Assembly: GCF_016427565.1 (NCBI RefSeq)
Contig: NZ_JAELXT010000022.1
Coordinates: 19,733 to 83,732, forward strand
Source of the DNA: Microvirga splendida
GTDB taxonomy: Bacteria; Pseudomonadota; Alphaproteobacteria; Rhizobiales; Beijerinckiaceae
Reading direction: 5' to 3'
DNA length: 64,000 bases
Shown: one piece after another, positions 54,583 to 63,878 of the stretch
Layout of the letters: the number at the start of each line of letters is the position of its first letter
Position numbering within the stretch: the stretch's first letter is position 1
The notes under the pieces: model-generated
Told to the model about the DNA's origin: nothing
The model's input: the letters and a program-made list of their open reading frames with translations, nothing else
Database searches by the model: none
Made by a program: the position numbers and the translations under genes

Positions 54583-55485
54583 ATGAATGCATCCCTGCTC
54601 TGGATCCCTGTGACCATTCTGGCCGCAGCGGCGCAAACGGGCCGCAACGCCACCCAGCGTCGCCTCACCGAGACCATCGGAACCGTGGGGGCGACCCAGG
54701 TTCGGTTCCTCTACGGTTTCCCTTTCGCGCTCCTTGCCTTGATGGGAATGAGCCTGGCGACCAATGAGACGCCGCCTGCTCCCAATGCGGCCTTCCTGAT
54801 CTACGCGCTCATGGGAGCCCTGGCCCAGATTCTCGCCACCGCGCTCATGCTCTCGGCCATGCGGGAGCGTGCCTTCTCCGTGGTCACCGCCTATACCAAG
54901 ACCGAACCGGTGCAGGTGGCCCTGTTCGGGCTGGTGCTCTTAGGGGATCCGCTCACTCCGGCCATGGCTCTCGCCATTGCGGTCGCCACGGGCGGCGTGC
55001 TGCTCATGTCGGTGAAGCCGGGCACGAGCCTGACCTCGTACGGCTTCAGGCCCGTTCTCTTCGGGCTCGCCTCGGGGGCCTTCTTCGCCCTGGCGGCCAT
55101 CGGCTTTCGCGGCGCGATCCTGTCCCTCGACGGGGGCTCGCCGCTCATCCGGGCTTCCACGACCCTGGTCTGGGGCCTTGGCCTGCAAACCGCCGTTCTC
55201 CTGGTCTGGCTCGGGCTCTTCGATCGGCGGGCCCTGGTGGCGAGCTTTGCCGCGTGGCGCCCGTCCCTGGGAGCGGGCTTCCTCGGCGCGCTGGCGTCGC
55301 AGTTCTGGTTCATCGGCTTTGCGCTCACCACCGCGGCCAATGTGCGCACCCTCGCCCTCGTGGAAGTGCTGATGGCGCAGGCCGTGTCCCATCGCTTCCT
55401 TGCGCAGGCGACCACCCGGCGCGAATTGGCCGGGATGGTTCTCATTCTCGCAGGGGTTGCCCTGCTGCTCCTGTCCCAACGTTAG
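54583..55485 (+). CDS. DMT/EamA-family transporter
   Basis: About 300 residues from ATG 54583; an ATG at 54541 would add 14 residues. Ten helices, with LTETIGTVGATQVRFLYGFP and FSVVTAYTKTEPVQVALFGLVLLGDPLTP in the first repeat. Its substrate is unknown. It is distinct in sequence from the EamA protein at 51944-52849. No neighbour suggests a function. Confidence 0.88.
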   Translation: MNASLLWIPVTILAAAAQTGRNATQRRLTETIGTVGATQVRFLYGFPFALLALMGMSLATNETPPAPNAAFLIYALMGALAQILATALMLSAMRERAFSVVTAYTKTEPVQVALFGLVLLGDPLTPAMALAIAVATGGVLLMSVKPGTSLTSYGFRPVLFGLASGAFFALAAIGFRGAILSLDGGSPLIRASTTLVWGLGLQTAVLLVWLGLFDRRALVASFAAWRPSLGAGFLGALASQFWFIGFALTTAANVRTLALVEVLMAQAVSHRFLAQATTRRELAGMVLILAGVALLLLSQR

Positions 55486-55554
55486 CTTGTCGCTGCGGCA
55501 GCCGCGTGATAACGAACATAGTTGCATTACCTTGGATCTAGTCTGGATTGCCTG

Positions 55555-56706
55555 ATGACCGCCGCCGCTCCTGAGACTCTGCAGCCTGCCTATCGCGTCC
55601 TCCAGGTTGGGGACCCGGTTCCTGGGTTCAAGCAGAACTCGACCAGCAACCCGAACTTCAGCTTCGATACCGTGGCCGGACGCTACATCGTTCTGTGCTT
55701 CTACGGCATGGGGTCGGACGAGGTCGGCCGCGCGGCTCTGGCATCGTTTCAGGATGAGCACCGCTCTCTCTTCGACGATGACAAGATCGCTATCTTCGGC
55801 GTGAGCGTCGATCCCACGGACCAGTCCGAAGGCCGCGCCAAGCAGATCATCCCGGGCATCCGCCACTTCTGGGATTTCGACGGCACGGTCGGGCGCCTCT
55901 ACGGCGCGCTGCCGCGCAATGTCCAGCCGGGGCAGGGTCCCGTCCCGATCCGCCGCTTCTGGATGGTTCTCAATCCGTCCCTGCGCATACGGGCGATTTT
56001 CCCGTTCGAAGAGGATGGCAGCGACCGGGAGAAGGTGATGGCCTACCTTCGCGACCTGCCGCCGGTCAGCCATTATGCCGGCTTCGAGCTTCCGGCGCCT
56101 GTCCTTGTCATCCCGGATGTGTTCGAGCCCGAGTTCTGCCGCCACCTGATCGGTCTCTACGAGGAGCATGGCGGCGAGGAATCGGGCTTCATGCGCGAGA
56201 TCGACGGCAAGACCGTCGCGGCGCACGATCCGAACCATAAACGGCGCAAGGACTACACCATCGCCGATCCCAACCTGATCCGGCAGGTGCAGCACCGCAT
56301 CATCCGCCGCATCAATCCCGAGATCGAGCGGGTGCATTTCTTCAAGCCCTCACGCATGGAGCGCTACATCGTCTCCTGCTATGCAGCCGAGGACGGCGGG
56401 CATTTCCGCGCCCACCGCGACAACACCACCAAGGGCACGGCCCACCGCCGCTTCGCCGTCTCGATCAATCTCAACAGCGATTTCGAGGGCGGCGAGGTGA
56501 GCTTCCCGGAATACGGGCCGCGCAGCTACAAGGCGCCGCCCGGCGGCGCCGTGGTGTTCTCCTGCCCGCTCCTGCACGCCGTTTCCAAGGTCACGAAAGG
56601 CCGCCGCTTCGCCTTCCTGCCGTTCCTCTACGACGAGGAGGCCGCAAAGGTGCGAGAGGCCAACAACGCCCATCTCGGCGAGGGCGTGGGCGCCTACAGG
56701 GCGTGA
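55555..56706 (+). CDS. Redoxin-like domain fused to 2-oxoglutarate/Fe(II) dioxygenase
   Basis: 383 residues. Residues 15-170 have a thioredoxin/AhpC-TSA fold (VGDPVPGF, IVLCFYGMGSDEVGRAALASFQDEH, IFGVSVDP, RRFWMVLNPSLRIRAIFPF) but lack the peroxidatic Cys in the usual loop; the only Cys is 48. Residues about 180-360 form a prolyl-hydroxylase-like domain with iron ligands His287, Asp289 and His341, and the 2OG-binding basic residue at 350/351 (KGRRFAF). The target and reaction are unknown. It could be a hydroxylase of a protein or peptide. ATG 55555 is used. Confidence 0.88.
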   Translation: MTAAAPETLQPAYRVLQVGDPVPGFKQNSTSNPNFSFDTVAGRYIVLCFYGMGSDEVGRAALASFQDEHRSLFDDDKIAIFGVSVDPTDQSEGRAKQIIPGIRHFWDFDGTVGRLYGALPRNVQPGQGPVPIRRFWMVLNPSLRIRAIFPFEEDGSDREKVMAYLRDLPPVSHYAGFELPAPVLVIPDVFEPEFCRHLIGLYEEHGGEESGFMREIDGKTVAAHDPNHKRRKDYTIADPNLIRQVQHRIIRRINPEIERVHFFKPSRMERYIVSCYAAEDGGHFRAHRDNTTKGTAHRRFAVSINLNSDFEGGEVSFPEYGPRSYKAPPGGAVVFSCPLLHAVSKVTKGRRFAFLPFLYDEEAAKVREANNAHLGEGVGAYRA

Positions 56707-56713
56707 CCCCGGA

Positions 56714-57292
56714 TCAGCGCTCGCCCGCCTTGATCCACTTGTCGACCTTCGGCGGCTCGTAAGCACGAATGGCCTGAATCAGGGCCGCCGGGTCACTCTC
56801 CACGATCAGCATGGCGCGGTGGATCGGCTTCACGAAGCCGCGTTCCACCACGTCGTCCAGGAAGTCGGTCAGCTTGTCGTAGAAGCCGCCGGCATTCAGG
56901 AGCGCGCAGGGCTTGCGGTGATAGCCGAGCTGCGCCCAGGTCCACACTTCGAACAGCTCCTCGAACGTCCCGAGGCCCCCCGGCATGGCGATGAAGCCGT
57001 CGGCGAGCTCCGCCATCAGCGCCTTGCGCTCGTGCATGGAGCCCACCACCCGCAGGTCGCTTAAAGACCGATGGGCGATCTCCTTGTCGACCAGCGCCTG
57101 CGGCATCACCCCGATCACGTCTCCGCCCCTGGCGAGAGCCGCATCGGCCACGGCACCCATGAGCCCAACCGAGGCGCCGCCATAGACTAGCCCGATCCCA
57201 TTGAGCGCCAGGGTCTCGCCCAACGCACGGGCCATGTCGAGATAGACGGGATCCTGACCGGCATTCGAGCCGCAGAAGACGCACAGGCGCAT
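56714..57292 (-). CDS. LOG family protein (nucleoside monophosphate phosphoribohydrolase)
   Basis: 192 residues of the TIGR00730 family with the hallmark PGGLGTFEELFEVWTW (about 104-119) and the opening CVFCGSNAGQDPVY. Proteins of this family split 5'-monophosphate nucleosides (in plants and plant-associated bacteria, cytokinin riboside monophosphates) from ribose phosphate. The old name lysine decarboxylase is misleading. It converges with the fusion gene to its left (7-base gap) and is divergent from the thiolase. Confidence 0.93.
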   Translation of the reverse strand: MRLCVFCGSNAGQDPVYLDMARALGETLALNGIGLVYGGASVGLMGAVADAALARGGDVIGVMPQALVDKEIAHRSLSDLRVVGSMHERKALMAELADGFIAMPGGLGTFEELFEVWTWAQLGYHRKPCALLNAGGFYDKLTDFLDDVVERGFVKPIHRAMLIVESDPAALIQAIRAYEPPKVDKWIKAGER

Positions 57293-57430
57293 GGGCTGTC
57301 CTTCGTGATTCGCTTCGCGCCATGATGAACCGCAGCTTGGCGCCAATCTCAAGACGGCATCCGACTTGCTGAAACACACAAAGAGCGCCACCTTGTGTCT
57401 CAACAGCACAATCCTTGAGGAGAGACCTCC

Positions 57431-58597
57431 ATGACCGCCTGCATCGTCGGCTGGGCCCATACCCCCTTCGGCAAGCTCGACGCCGAGACCGTCGAGAGCC
57501 TCATCGTCCGCGTCGCCACCGAGGCGCTGGAGCATGCGGGGCTCGCCGCCGAAGACGTTGACGAGGTGGTGCTCGGTCACTTCAACGGCGGCTTCTCGGC
57601 CCAGGACTTCACCGCCTCCCTGGTGTTCCAGGCCAACGACCGGTTCCGCTTCAAGCCGGCGACCCGCGTCGAGAACGCCTGCGCCACGGGCTCGGCCGCC
57701 GTGCACCAGGCAATCAAGACCATCGAGGCCAAGCGCGCCAAGACGGTGCTCGTGGTGGGCGTCGAGCAGATGACCCGCACGCCCGGCCCTGAGATCGGCA
57801 ACATCCTCCTGCGCTGCTCCTATGTTCCCGAGGATGCCGAAACGCCGGGCGGCTTTGCCGGCGTGTTCGGCAAGATCGCCGGCACCTATTTCCAGCGCTA
57901 CGGCGACCAGTCCGACGCGCTCGCCATGATCGCCGCCAAGAACCACAAGAACGGCGTCGACAACCCCTACGCACAGATGCGCAAGGATCTGGGCTTCGAT
58001 TTCTGCCGCGCCGAGAGCGATAAGAACCCGTTCGTGGCCGGCCCCCTGAAGCGCACCGATTGCTCGCTGGTCTCGGACGGCGCCGCCGCCTTGGTGCTGG
58101 CCGACACGGAAACGGCGCTGCGCATGAAGCGCGCGGTCGCCTTCCGGGCCACCGCCCATGCGCAGGATTTCCTGCCCATGTCGAAGCGCGACATCGTCCA
58201 GTTCGAGGGCTGCACCGAGGCCTGGCGGCGGGCGCTCGCCCAGGCCGGCATCCAGCTCTCCGACCTGTCCTTTGTCGAGACCCACGACTGCTTCACCATC
58301 GCCGAGCTCATCGAGTACGAGGCCATGGGCCTGACGCCTCCCGGCCAAGGCGCGACCGCCATCAAGGAAGGCTGGACCAACCGCGATGGCAAGCTGCCGG
58401 TGAACCCCTCCGGCGGTCTCAAGGCCAAGGGCCACCCCATCGGGGCCACGGGCGTGTCCATGCACGCGCTGTCCGCCATGCAGCTCTGCGAGGAGGCCGG
58501 CGGCATCCAGGTCAGGAACCCGGTGCTCGGCGGCATCTTCAACATGGGCGGCGCCGCGGTGGCGAACTATGTGAGCGTACTTGAGCGGATCAAGTGA
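57431..58597 (+). CDS. Acetyl-CoA acetyltransferase, SCP2-type thiolase
   Basis: 388 residues. The N-terminal Cys84 in ENACATGSAAVHQAI, the HDC motif (ETHDCFTIAE) and C-terminal GGLKAKGHPIGATG mark the SCP-x/SCP2 thiolase branch, whose members cleave or form acetoacetyl- or 3-ketoacyl-CoA. A ribosome site (GAGGAGAG) precedes the ATG. A hairpin follows directly. No other beta-oxidation or polyhydroxyalkanoate gene is nearby, so the pathway is open. Confidence 0.92.
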   Translation: MTACIVGWAHTPFGKLDAETVESLIVRVATEALEHAGLAAEDVDEVVLGHFNGGFSAQDFTASLVFQANDRFRFKPATRVENACATGSAAVHQAIKTIEAKRAKTVLVVGVEQMTRTPGPEIGNILLRCSYVPEDAETPGGFAGVFGKIAGTYFQRYGDQSDALAMIAAKNHKNGVDNPYAQMRKDLGFDFCRAESDKNPFVAGPLKRTDCSLVSDGAAALVLADTETALRMKRAVAFRATAHAQDFLPMSKRDIVQFEGCTEAWRRALAQAGIQLSDLSFVETHDCFTIAELIEYEAMGLTPPGQGATAIKEGWTNRDGKLPVNPSGGLKAKGHPIGATGVSMHALSAMQLCEEAGGIQVRNPVLGGIFNMGGAAVANYVSVLERIK

Positions 58598-58616
58598 CAA
58601 AGCCCCAGGGCTTTGT
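58597..58616. terminator. Hairpin between converging thiolase and bolA genes
   Basis: ACAAAGCC with GGCTTTGT, a tight stem overlapping the last base of the thiolase stop. Further inverted sequence (CCCCGGC ... GCCGGG, then TCATCCCC / GGGAATGA) fills the region up to about 58711. It may stop both convergent genes. Confidence 0.6.
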
Positions 58617-58726
58617 CATCCCCGGCGGCCGCAGGCCGGGAAGGGGATCCACTCGCACGCTCAGCGCCATGGATTTCCTTCCCCTCCGCTGGCGCTCCGG
58701 CCGGGAATGACACTGATCTGAATCGT

Positions 58727-58993
58727 CTACTCCCCCGGCGCCTTGACCTGGATGGCCAGGGCGTGCAGGCCCCTGTCGAAGGCGCCCTTCAGGGTGTCGT
58801 TCACGAGGCGGTGGCGCTCGACCCGGCTCTTGCCGGAGAAGGCCTCGGACACGATATGAATGTGGAAGTGAGTTTCACCACCCTCCCGCCATCCCGCATG
58901 GCCGTGATGCTTCTCTGATTCGTCGGTGACGGTCAGTTCGGTCGGCTGCAGGCGCTCCTGCAAAGTCTGTGTGATCCAGTGGGTGAGGGTCAT
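58727..58993 (-). CDS. bolA: BolA-family protein
   Basis: 88 residues. HHGHAGWREGGETHFHIHIVS (about 29-49) and KSRVERHRLVNDTL are the BolA core; the His residues serve as ligands when BolA joins monothiol glutaredoxin on a 2Fe-2S cluster. It acts in iron-sulfur trafficking and stress physiology. It is divergent from the J-domain gene with an 90-base gap. Confidence 0.94.
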   Translation of the reverse strand: MTLTHWITQTLQERLQPTELTVTDESEKHHGHAGWREGGETHFHIHIVSEAFSGKSRVERHRLVNDTLKGAFDRGLHALAIQVKAPGE

Positions 58994-59083
58994 GCTGAAA
59001 GATCAATCCTTTTTGAACGGGTCTGCGGCCAAAAGCGCTCAGGCCTTGGCTCGGGGCCTCAAGCCACTCATAATCGCTGGATC

Positions 59084-59713
59084 ATGGATCTCAACTCGCC
59101 TCTTTTCGACCGCATCCGCATCAAGTCTTCCGGTGACGAGCCGCAGGAGACCAAGGGGCCCGTCTGCGAACATCCTGCCTGCAAGGCTGCGGGCGAGTTT
59201 CGCGCGCCCAAGGGGCGGGACCGGGAGGGCCAGTACTGGCGCTTCTGCCTTCAGCATGTGCGTGAGTATAACGCCTCGTACAACTATTTCGCCGGCATGT
59301 CCGACACCGCCGTGGCGGCCTTCCAGAAGGATTCCGTCATCGGCCATCGCCCGACCTGGGCCATGGGGGTGAACTCCGCTGCAGCCGGCGAGGGGCAGGG
59401 CGCCAAGGCCGAGCCCCGCGAGTGGGAATATGTCGATCCGCTCGGGGTTCTCCGGGGAGAGGACTTCACCCAGGCCCGCGCCCGCCGGGCCTCGCCCGAG
59501 CCGAAGCGCCCGCGCTACACGGGGGCGGTGCGCCGGGCCCTCGATATCCTTGGGCTGGACGAGGCCGCCGACGGGCCGGCCATCAAGGCCCAGTACAAGT
59601 CCCTGGTGAAGCGCTTCCACCCGGACGCCAACGGCGGCGACCGCTCCTTCGAGGAGCGCCTGCGCGACATTATCAAGGCGCACGACACCCTCAAAAGCGC
59701 CGGCCTCTGCTAA
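59084..59713 (+). CDS. J-domain protein with N-terminal Cys motif
   Basis: 209 residues. An N-terminal Cys/His-containing segment (PVCEHPACKAAGEF ... YWRFCLQHVREYN) could bind a metal ion. The C-terminal J domain (about 150-209) holds the HPD motif in KRFHPDANGG, needed to stimulate DnaK. There is no G/F or zinc-finger region as in DnaJ itself. The order bolA, this gene, cobS, cobT is common in Rhizobiales. The ATG at 59084 is taken; the frame runs further upstream without support. Confidence 0.9.
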   Translation: MDLNSPLFDRIRIKSSGDEPQETKGPVCEHPACKAAGEFRAPKGRDREGQYWRFCLQHVREYNASYNYFAGMSDTAVAAFQKDSVIGHRPTWAMGVNSAAAGEGQGAKAEPREWEYVDPLGVLRGEDFTQARARRASPEPKRPRYTGAVRRALDILGLDEAADGPAIKAQYKSLVKRFHPDANGGDRSFEERLRDIIKAHDTLKSAGLC

Positions 59714-59830
59714 AAAACAATATCCTTTCAGGCAGACCCGATAGGCTTATTAGGAAATTGCACCATCCGGTTATGGGGTTTAAGAAACCCATGACACCTT
59801 CACGACATCGATCCGAACAAGAGGCCCCTG

Positions 59831-60820
59831 ATGACGGCACATACCGAGACTGCGACCCATACGCCTGACATGAAGGTGTCCGTCCGACAGGTCTTCGGCA
59901 TCGATTCGGATCTGGAGGTCCCGGCCTTCTCGCAGGCCGAGCAGCATGTGCCCGATCTCGACCCCGACTATCTCTTCGACCGGGATACGACGCTGGCCAT
60001 CCTGGCGGGCTTTGCCCGCAACCGCCGCGTCATGATCACGGGCTACCACGGCACTGGTAAGTCGACCCATATCGAGCAGGTGGCCGCCCGCCTGAACTGG
60101 CCCTGCGTGCGCGTGAACCTGGACAGCCACGTCTCCCGCATCGACCTCGTCGGCAAGGACGCCATCGTGCTCCAGGAGGGCAAGCAGGTCACGGCGTTCC
60201 AGGACGGCATCCTGCCCTGGGCCCTGCAGAACAACGTGGCCCTCGTGTTCGACGAGTACGATGCCGGCCGTCCCGACGTGATGTTCGTGATCCAGCGCGT
60301 GCTGGAGCAATCGGGCAAGCTCACGCTCCTCGACCAGAAGCGCGTGATCCGGCCCCACCCGGCCTTCCGGCTGTTCGCGACCGCCAACACGGTAGGCCTC
60401 GGCGACACGTCCGGCCTCTATCACGGCACCCAGCAGATCAACCAGGGCCAGATGGACCGCTGGTCCATCGTCACCACCCTCAACTACCTGCCGCACGACA
60501 AGGAGGTGGACATCGTCCTCTCCAAGGCGAAGCACTACCAGGAGGATCCGGCCGGCCGGGACATCGTCAACAAGATGGTGCGCGTGGCCGACCTCACCCG
60601 CTCGGCCTTCATGAACGGCGACCTCTCGACCGTCATGAGCCCGCGCACGGTGATCACCTGGGCGGAGAACGCCGAGATCTTCGGCGACACGGGCTTCGCG
60701 TTCCGGGTCACCTTCCTCAACAAGTGCGACGAACTGGAGCGCACCCTGGTGGCCGAGTTCTACCAGCGCTCCTTCGGCAAGGAACTGCCGGAGAGTGCTG
60801 TGAATATGGTGCTGAGCTAA
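59831..60820 (+). CDS. cobS: Cobaltochelatase subunit CobS
   Basis: 329 residues, AAA+ type ATPase of aerobic B12 synthesis. P-loop [10 protein letters not shown] (about 71-80), Walker [10 protein letters not shown], sensor TANTVGLGD and arginine-finger region are seen. With CobT it forms the chaperone-like motor that drives cobalt insertion by CobN. It is like BchI of magnesium chelatase. cobN is not in this window. Confidence 0.96.
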   Translation: MTAHTETATHTPDMKVSVRQVFGIDSDLEVPAFSQAEQHVPDLDPDYLFDRDTTLAILAGFARNRRVMITGYHGTGKSTHIEQVAARLNWPCVRVNLDSHVSRIDLVGKDAIVLQEGKQVTAFQDGILPWALQNNVALVFDEYDAGRPDVMFVIQRVLEQSGKLTLLDQKRVIRPHPAFRLFATANTVGLGDTSGLYHGTQQINQGQMDRWSIVTTLNYLPHDKEVDIVLSKAKHYQEDPAGRDIVNKMVRVADLTRSAFMNGDLSTVMSPRTVITWAENAEIFGDTGFAFRVTFLNKCDELERTLVAEFYQRSFGKELPESAVNMVLS

Positions 60821-60830
60821 TCAACGATCA

Positions 60831-60945
60831 GGCATCCTCATCCTGAGGAGCGTAGCGTCTCGAAGGACGAGGATGCCGGGTCCAGGTTCTCTGGAAACGC
60901 CCTGATCCTTCGAGACGGCCTACGGCCTCCTCAGGATGAGGGCTT
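60831..60945. repeat. Palindromic repeat inside the cobS-cobT operon
   Basis: Left arm 60835-60870 (TCCTCATCCTGAGGAGCG... TCTCGAAGGA) and right arm 60904-60942 (ATCCTTCGAGACGG... CTCAGGATGAGG) are largely inverted copies. This family, centred on CATCCTGAGGAG / CTCCTCAGGATGA, is found many times in Bradyrhizobiaceae and Methylobacteriaceae from memory. It fills the whole cobS-cobT gap. Confidence 0.85.
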
Positions 60946-60966
60946 ATCGGAAGCGACAGGCAAAAA

Positions 60967-62877
60967 ATGTCCATCTCGAACCGCAAGCCAGGTGAGAAGA
61001 AGGAAGCGCCGGCGGAGCCGCTGAAGCGCTCCATTGCCGGCACCATGAAGGCGATCGCCCGCAAGCCCGACCTCGAGGTGGCGTTTGCGTCCGACCGGCC
61101 GGTGCTCATGGGCCAGGACAAGGCCCGCCTGCCGGAGCCGCCCCGGCGGCTGACCCCGCAGGACGTGGCGATCCTGCGCGGCAACGCCGATGCCATGGCG
61201 CTCAGGCTCGCCTGCCACGACACCACCCTCCACCGCAAGCTCGCCCCCGATGGCCAGGCGGCCCGCGCTGTGTTCGACGCGGTCGAGCAGGCGCGCGTGG
61301 AATCCATCGGCTCCCGGCGCATGGCCGGCATCTCGTCCAACATCTCGGCCATGCTGGAGGACCGCTATCATCGCGGCGGCAAGTACGAGGAGATCACGGA
61401 CCGGGCCGACGCGCCGCTCGAGGATGCCGTGGCCCTCATGGTGCGCGAGCGGCTGACCGGCGAAAAGCCCCCCGCCTCGGCGGCCAAGATCGTCGATCTG
61501 TGGCGCGACTTCATCGAGGACCGCGCCGGTCGCGACCTCGACGGGCTGCTCAAGAACATCGAGAACCAGCGCAGCTTCGCCCGCAATATCCGGGATCTGC
61601 TCTCCTCCCTGGACATGGCCGACGAGGCCTCCATGGATTCCGAGGACGAGGAGAACGAGGACGAGAACGAATCCGAGCAGCAGGAGCAGCAGGGCGAGGG
61701 CGAATCCGAGCAGGAGAGCCAGGGCGACCGCGCCGAGACGGAGATCAGCGAGGATTCCAGCGACGAGATGGAGGATGGCGCCACGGAAGAGGCGGACGGT
61801 CCTTCCGGCGAGCTGCCCGAGGAATCCGAGGAGGCGGAATCGGAGGATGCGGGCGAATCCTGGCGCCCGCCCTCCCGCTCCAACGAGGCGCGCGGGCCCG
61901 ACTACAAGGCCTACAGCCAGAAGTTCGACGAGATGATCCATGCGGAGGATCTGTGCGATGCGGACGAGCTGACGCGGCTTCGCGCCTATCTCGACAAGCA
62001 GCTCGCCCATCTCCAGGGCGTGGTCGGGCGCCTGGCGAACCGCCTGCAGCGCCGCCTGATGGCGCAGCAGAACCGGTCCTGGGAGTTCGACCTCGAAGAA
62101 GGCACCCTCGATCCGGTGCGCCTGCCGCGCATCATCATGGACCCGTACCAGCCGCTTTCCTTCAAACAGGAGCAGGACACGAACTTCCGCGACACGGTGG
62201 TGACCCTGCTTCTCGACAATTCCGGCTCCATGCGTGGACGCCCGATCACGGTCGCGGCCACCTGCGCCGACATCCTGGCGCGGACGCTCGAGCGCTGCGG
62301 GGTGAAGGTCGAGATCCTCGGCTTCACCACCCGCGCCTGGAAGGGCGGACAGGCCCGCGAGACCTGGCTGCAGGCCGGCAAGCCGGCCAATCCCGGCCGT
62401 CTCAACGACCTGCGCCACATCATCTACAAGTCGGCCGATGCCCCTTGGCGGCGCGCGCGCAAGAATCTCGGCCTCATGATGCGCGAGGGTCTCCTGAAGG
62501 AGAATATCGACGGCGAAGCCCTCGACTGGGCGCACAAGCGCCTGCTGGGCCGGCCCGAGCAGCGGCGCATCCTGATGGTGATCTCGGACGGCGCGCCGGT
62601 GGACGACTCGACCCTGTCGGTCAATCCCGGCAACTATCTCGAGCGGCACCTGCGCTACGTCATCGAGGAGATCGAGACCCGCTCGCCCGTGGAGCTCATC
62701 GCCATCGGCATCGGCCACGACGTGACGCGCTATTACCGCCGCGCCGTGACCATCGTCGACGCCGAGGAACTCGGCGGCGTCATGACCGAGAAGCTCGCGG
62801 AGCTGTTCGAGGAGAATGCCGGGCCGCCGGCGAGGGGCTCTACCAGGGGCGCTCCCCGCCGCAAGGCCGTGGCTTGA
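60967..62877 (+). CDS. cobT: Cobaltochelatase subunit CobT
   Basis: 636 residues. Between about 215 and 300 there is a run of Asp, Glu, Ser and Gln, the acidic linker typical of CobT and BchD. The C-terminal von Willebrand A domain has the MIDAS motif [13 protein letters not shown] and later [11 protein letters not shown]. It pairs with CobS to power cobalt insertion into hydrogenobyrinate a,c-diamide. The stop overlaps the TTG of the next gene. Confidence 0.95.
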   Translation: MSISNRKPGEKKEAPAEPLKRSIAGTMKAIARKPDLEVAFASDRPVLMGQDKARLPEPPRRLTPQDVAILRGNADAMALRLACHDTTLHRKLAPDGQAARAVFDAVEQARVESIGSRRMAGISSNISAMLEDRYHRGGKYEEITDRADAPLEDAVALMVRERLTGEKPPASAAKIVDLWRDFIEDRAGRDLDGLLKNIENQRSFARNIRDLLSSLDMADEASMDSEDEENEDENESEQQEQQGEGESEQESQGDRAETEISEDSSDEMEDGATEEADGPSGELPEESEEAESEDAGESWRPPSRSNEARGPDYKAYSQKFDEMIHAEDLCDADELTRLRAYLDKQLAHLQGVVGRLANRLQRRLMAQQNRSWEFDLEEGTLDPVRLPRIIMDPYQPLSFKQEQDTNFRDTVVTLLLDNSGSMRGRPITVAATCADILARTLERCGVKVEILGFTTRAWKGGQARETWLQAGKPANPGRLNDLRHIIYKSADAPWRRARKNLGLMMREGLLKENIDGEALDWAHKRLLGRPEQRRILMVISDGAPVDDSTLSVNPGNYLERHLRYVIEEIETRSPVELIAIGIGHDVTRYYRRAVTIVDAEELGGVMTEKLAELFEENAGPPARGSTRGAPRRKAVA

Positions 62878-63878
62878 GGCTCACCCGGCGCAACTTCCTG
62901 ATCGGCGGCGGTGCAGCTGCTGCGACCCTGGCCTGCACGGGCGTCGCGGTGGCGCAGCGTCCGCAGGCCTTTCGAGGCGCGACCGCCATCCGGGTCGAGG
63001 CGAAGCCGATCGGTCGCCTCTCGGTCACCGATCCCGACCGCAGCCGCTTCGGCGCCCTGATGTTCCGCTCCGGGGTCCATCTGCGCTCCGATGTGTCCGC
63101 CTTCGGGGGCTTTTCCGGCCTGTGGCGCTCCGCAGACGGACGGGAGGTCATCGCCCTTGCGGACAACGCACAGGTCCTGAAGGCCCGCATCGAGACCTCC
63201 GACGGGCGGCTCTCCGGCCTGTCAGGCCCCGTTCTGTCGCCGCTCATCCTGAGCAACGGCGTTCCCATGCGCCGGTCGCGCTATTACGACACGGAGAGCT
63301 TCGCGCTTTCAGGCAACGCGGTCTATATCGGCGCCGAGCGCAATCACGCTGTCATCCGTTACGAGCGCAATGCCGCCGGGAGCATCATCCGGGGCGTGCC
63401 GATTCCCACCCCGAAGGCCGTGAGGGACCTGCCTGACAACGGCGGTCTCGAGGCGCTCGCCGTCGCGCCGCAGCGTTCGCCCCTGAACGGCGCCCTCATC
63501 GGCATCGCCGAAGGCGGCAGCGGCTTCATCCTCACGGGATCCCGGCAGGGAGCCTTCCAGGTGGCTCTTACAGGCGGCTTCGACGTCACGGACCTGGCCT
63601 TCCTGCCCGACGGCGACGCCGTGATCCTGGAGCGGCGGTTCTCGCTTTTCGGCGGCTTCGCGTGCCGCCTGCGCCGCATCGAAGCGGCGGCGATCCGAGC
63701 GGGAGCCCGCATCGACGGCGATGTGCTCTATGAGAGCGAGCCCTCGCATCAGGTCGACAACATGGAAGGGCTGGCGGTTCACCGCGAGGGCGGCGAGACG
63801 GTTCTGTCCCTGATCTCCGACGACAACTTCAGCTCGCTGCAGAAAACCGTCCTGCTCGAATTCGCCTTGGCCGGGTGA
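62874..63878 (+). CDS. Tat-exported esterase-like / phytase-like domain protein
   Basis: 334 residues from a TTG that overlaps the cobT stop (TTGA); AAGG lies just upstream. The N-terminus [19 protein letters not shown] is a twin-arginine signal, with Ala-x-Ala cleavage near VAVA. The mature domain shows beta-propeller-like repeats: [52 protein letters not shown], and [25 protein letters not shown]. These match the 'esterase-like activity of phytase' domain. Substrate unknown. Coupling with cobT appears positional, not functional. Confidence 0.87.
   Translation: MRLTRRNFLIGGGAAAATLACTGVAVAQRPQAFRGATAIRVEAKPIGRLSVTDPDRSRFGALMFRSGVHLRSDVSAFGGFSGLWRSADGREVIALADNAQVLKARIETSDGRLSGLSGPVLSPLILSNGVPMRRSRYYDTESFALSGNAVYIGAERNHAVIRYERNAAGSIIRGVPIPTPKAVRDLPDNGGLEALAVAPQRSPLNGALIGIAEGGSGFILTGSRQGAFQVALTGGFDVTDLAFLPDGDAVILERRFSLFGGFACRLRRIEAAAIRAGARIDGDVLYESEPSHQVDNMEGLAVHREGGETVLSLISDDNFSSLQKTVLLEFALAG

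Noticed and set aside
59714..59830. Cobalamin riboswitch before cobS
   Set aside because: The gap is only 117 bases, too short for a full B12 riboswitch, and the B12-box sequence was not seen.
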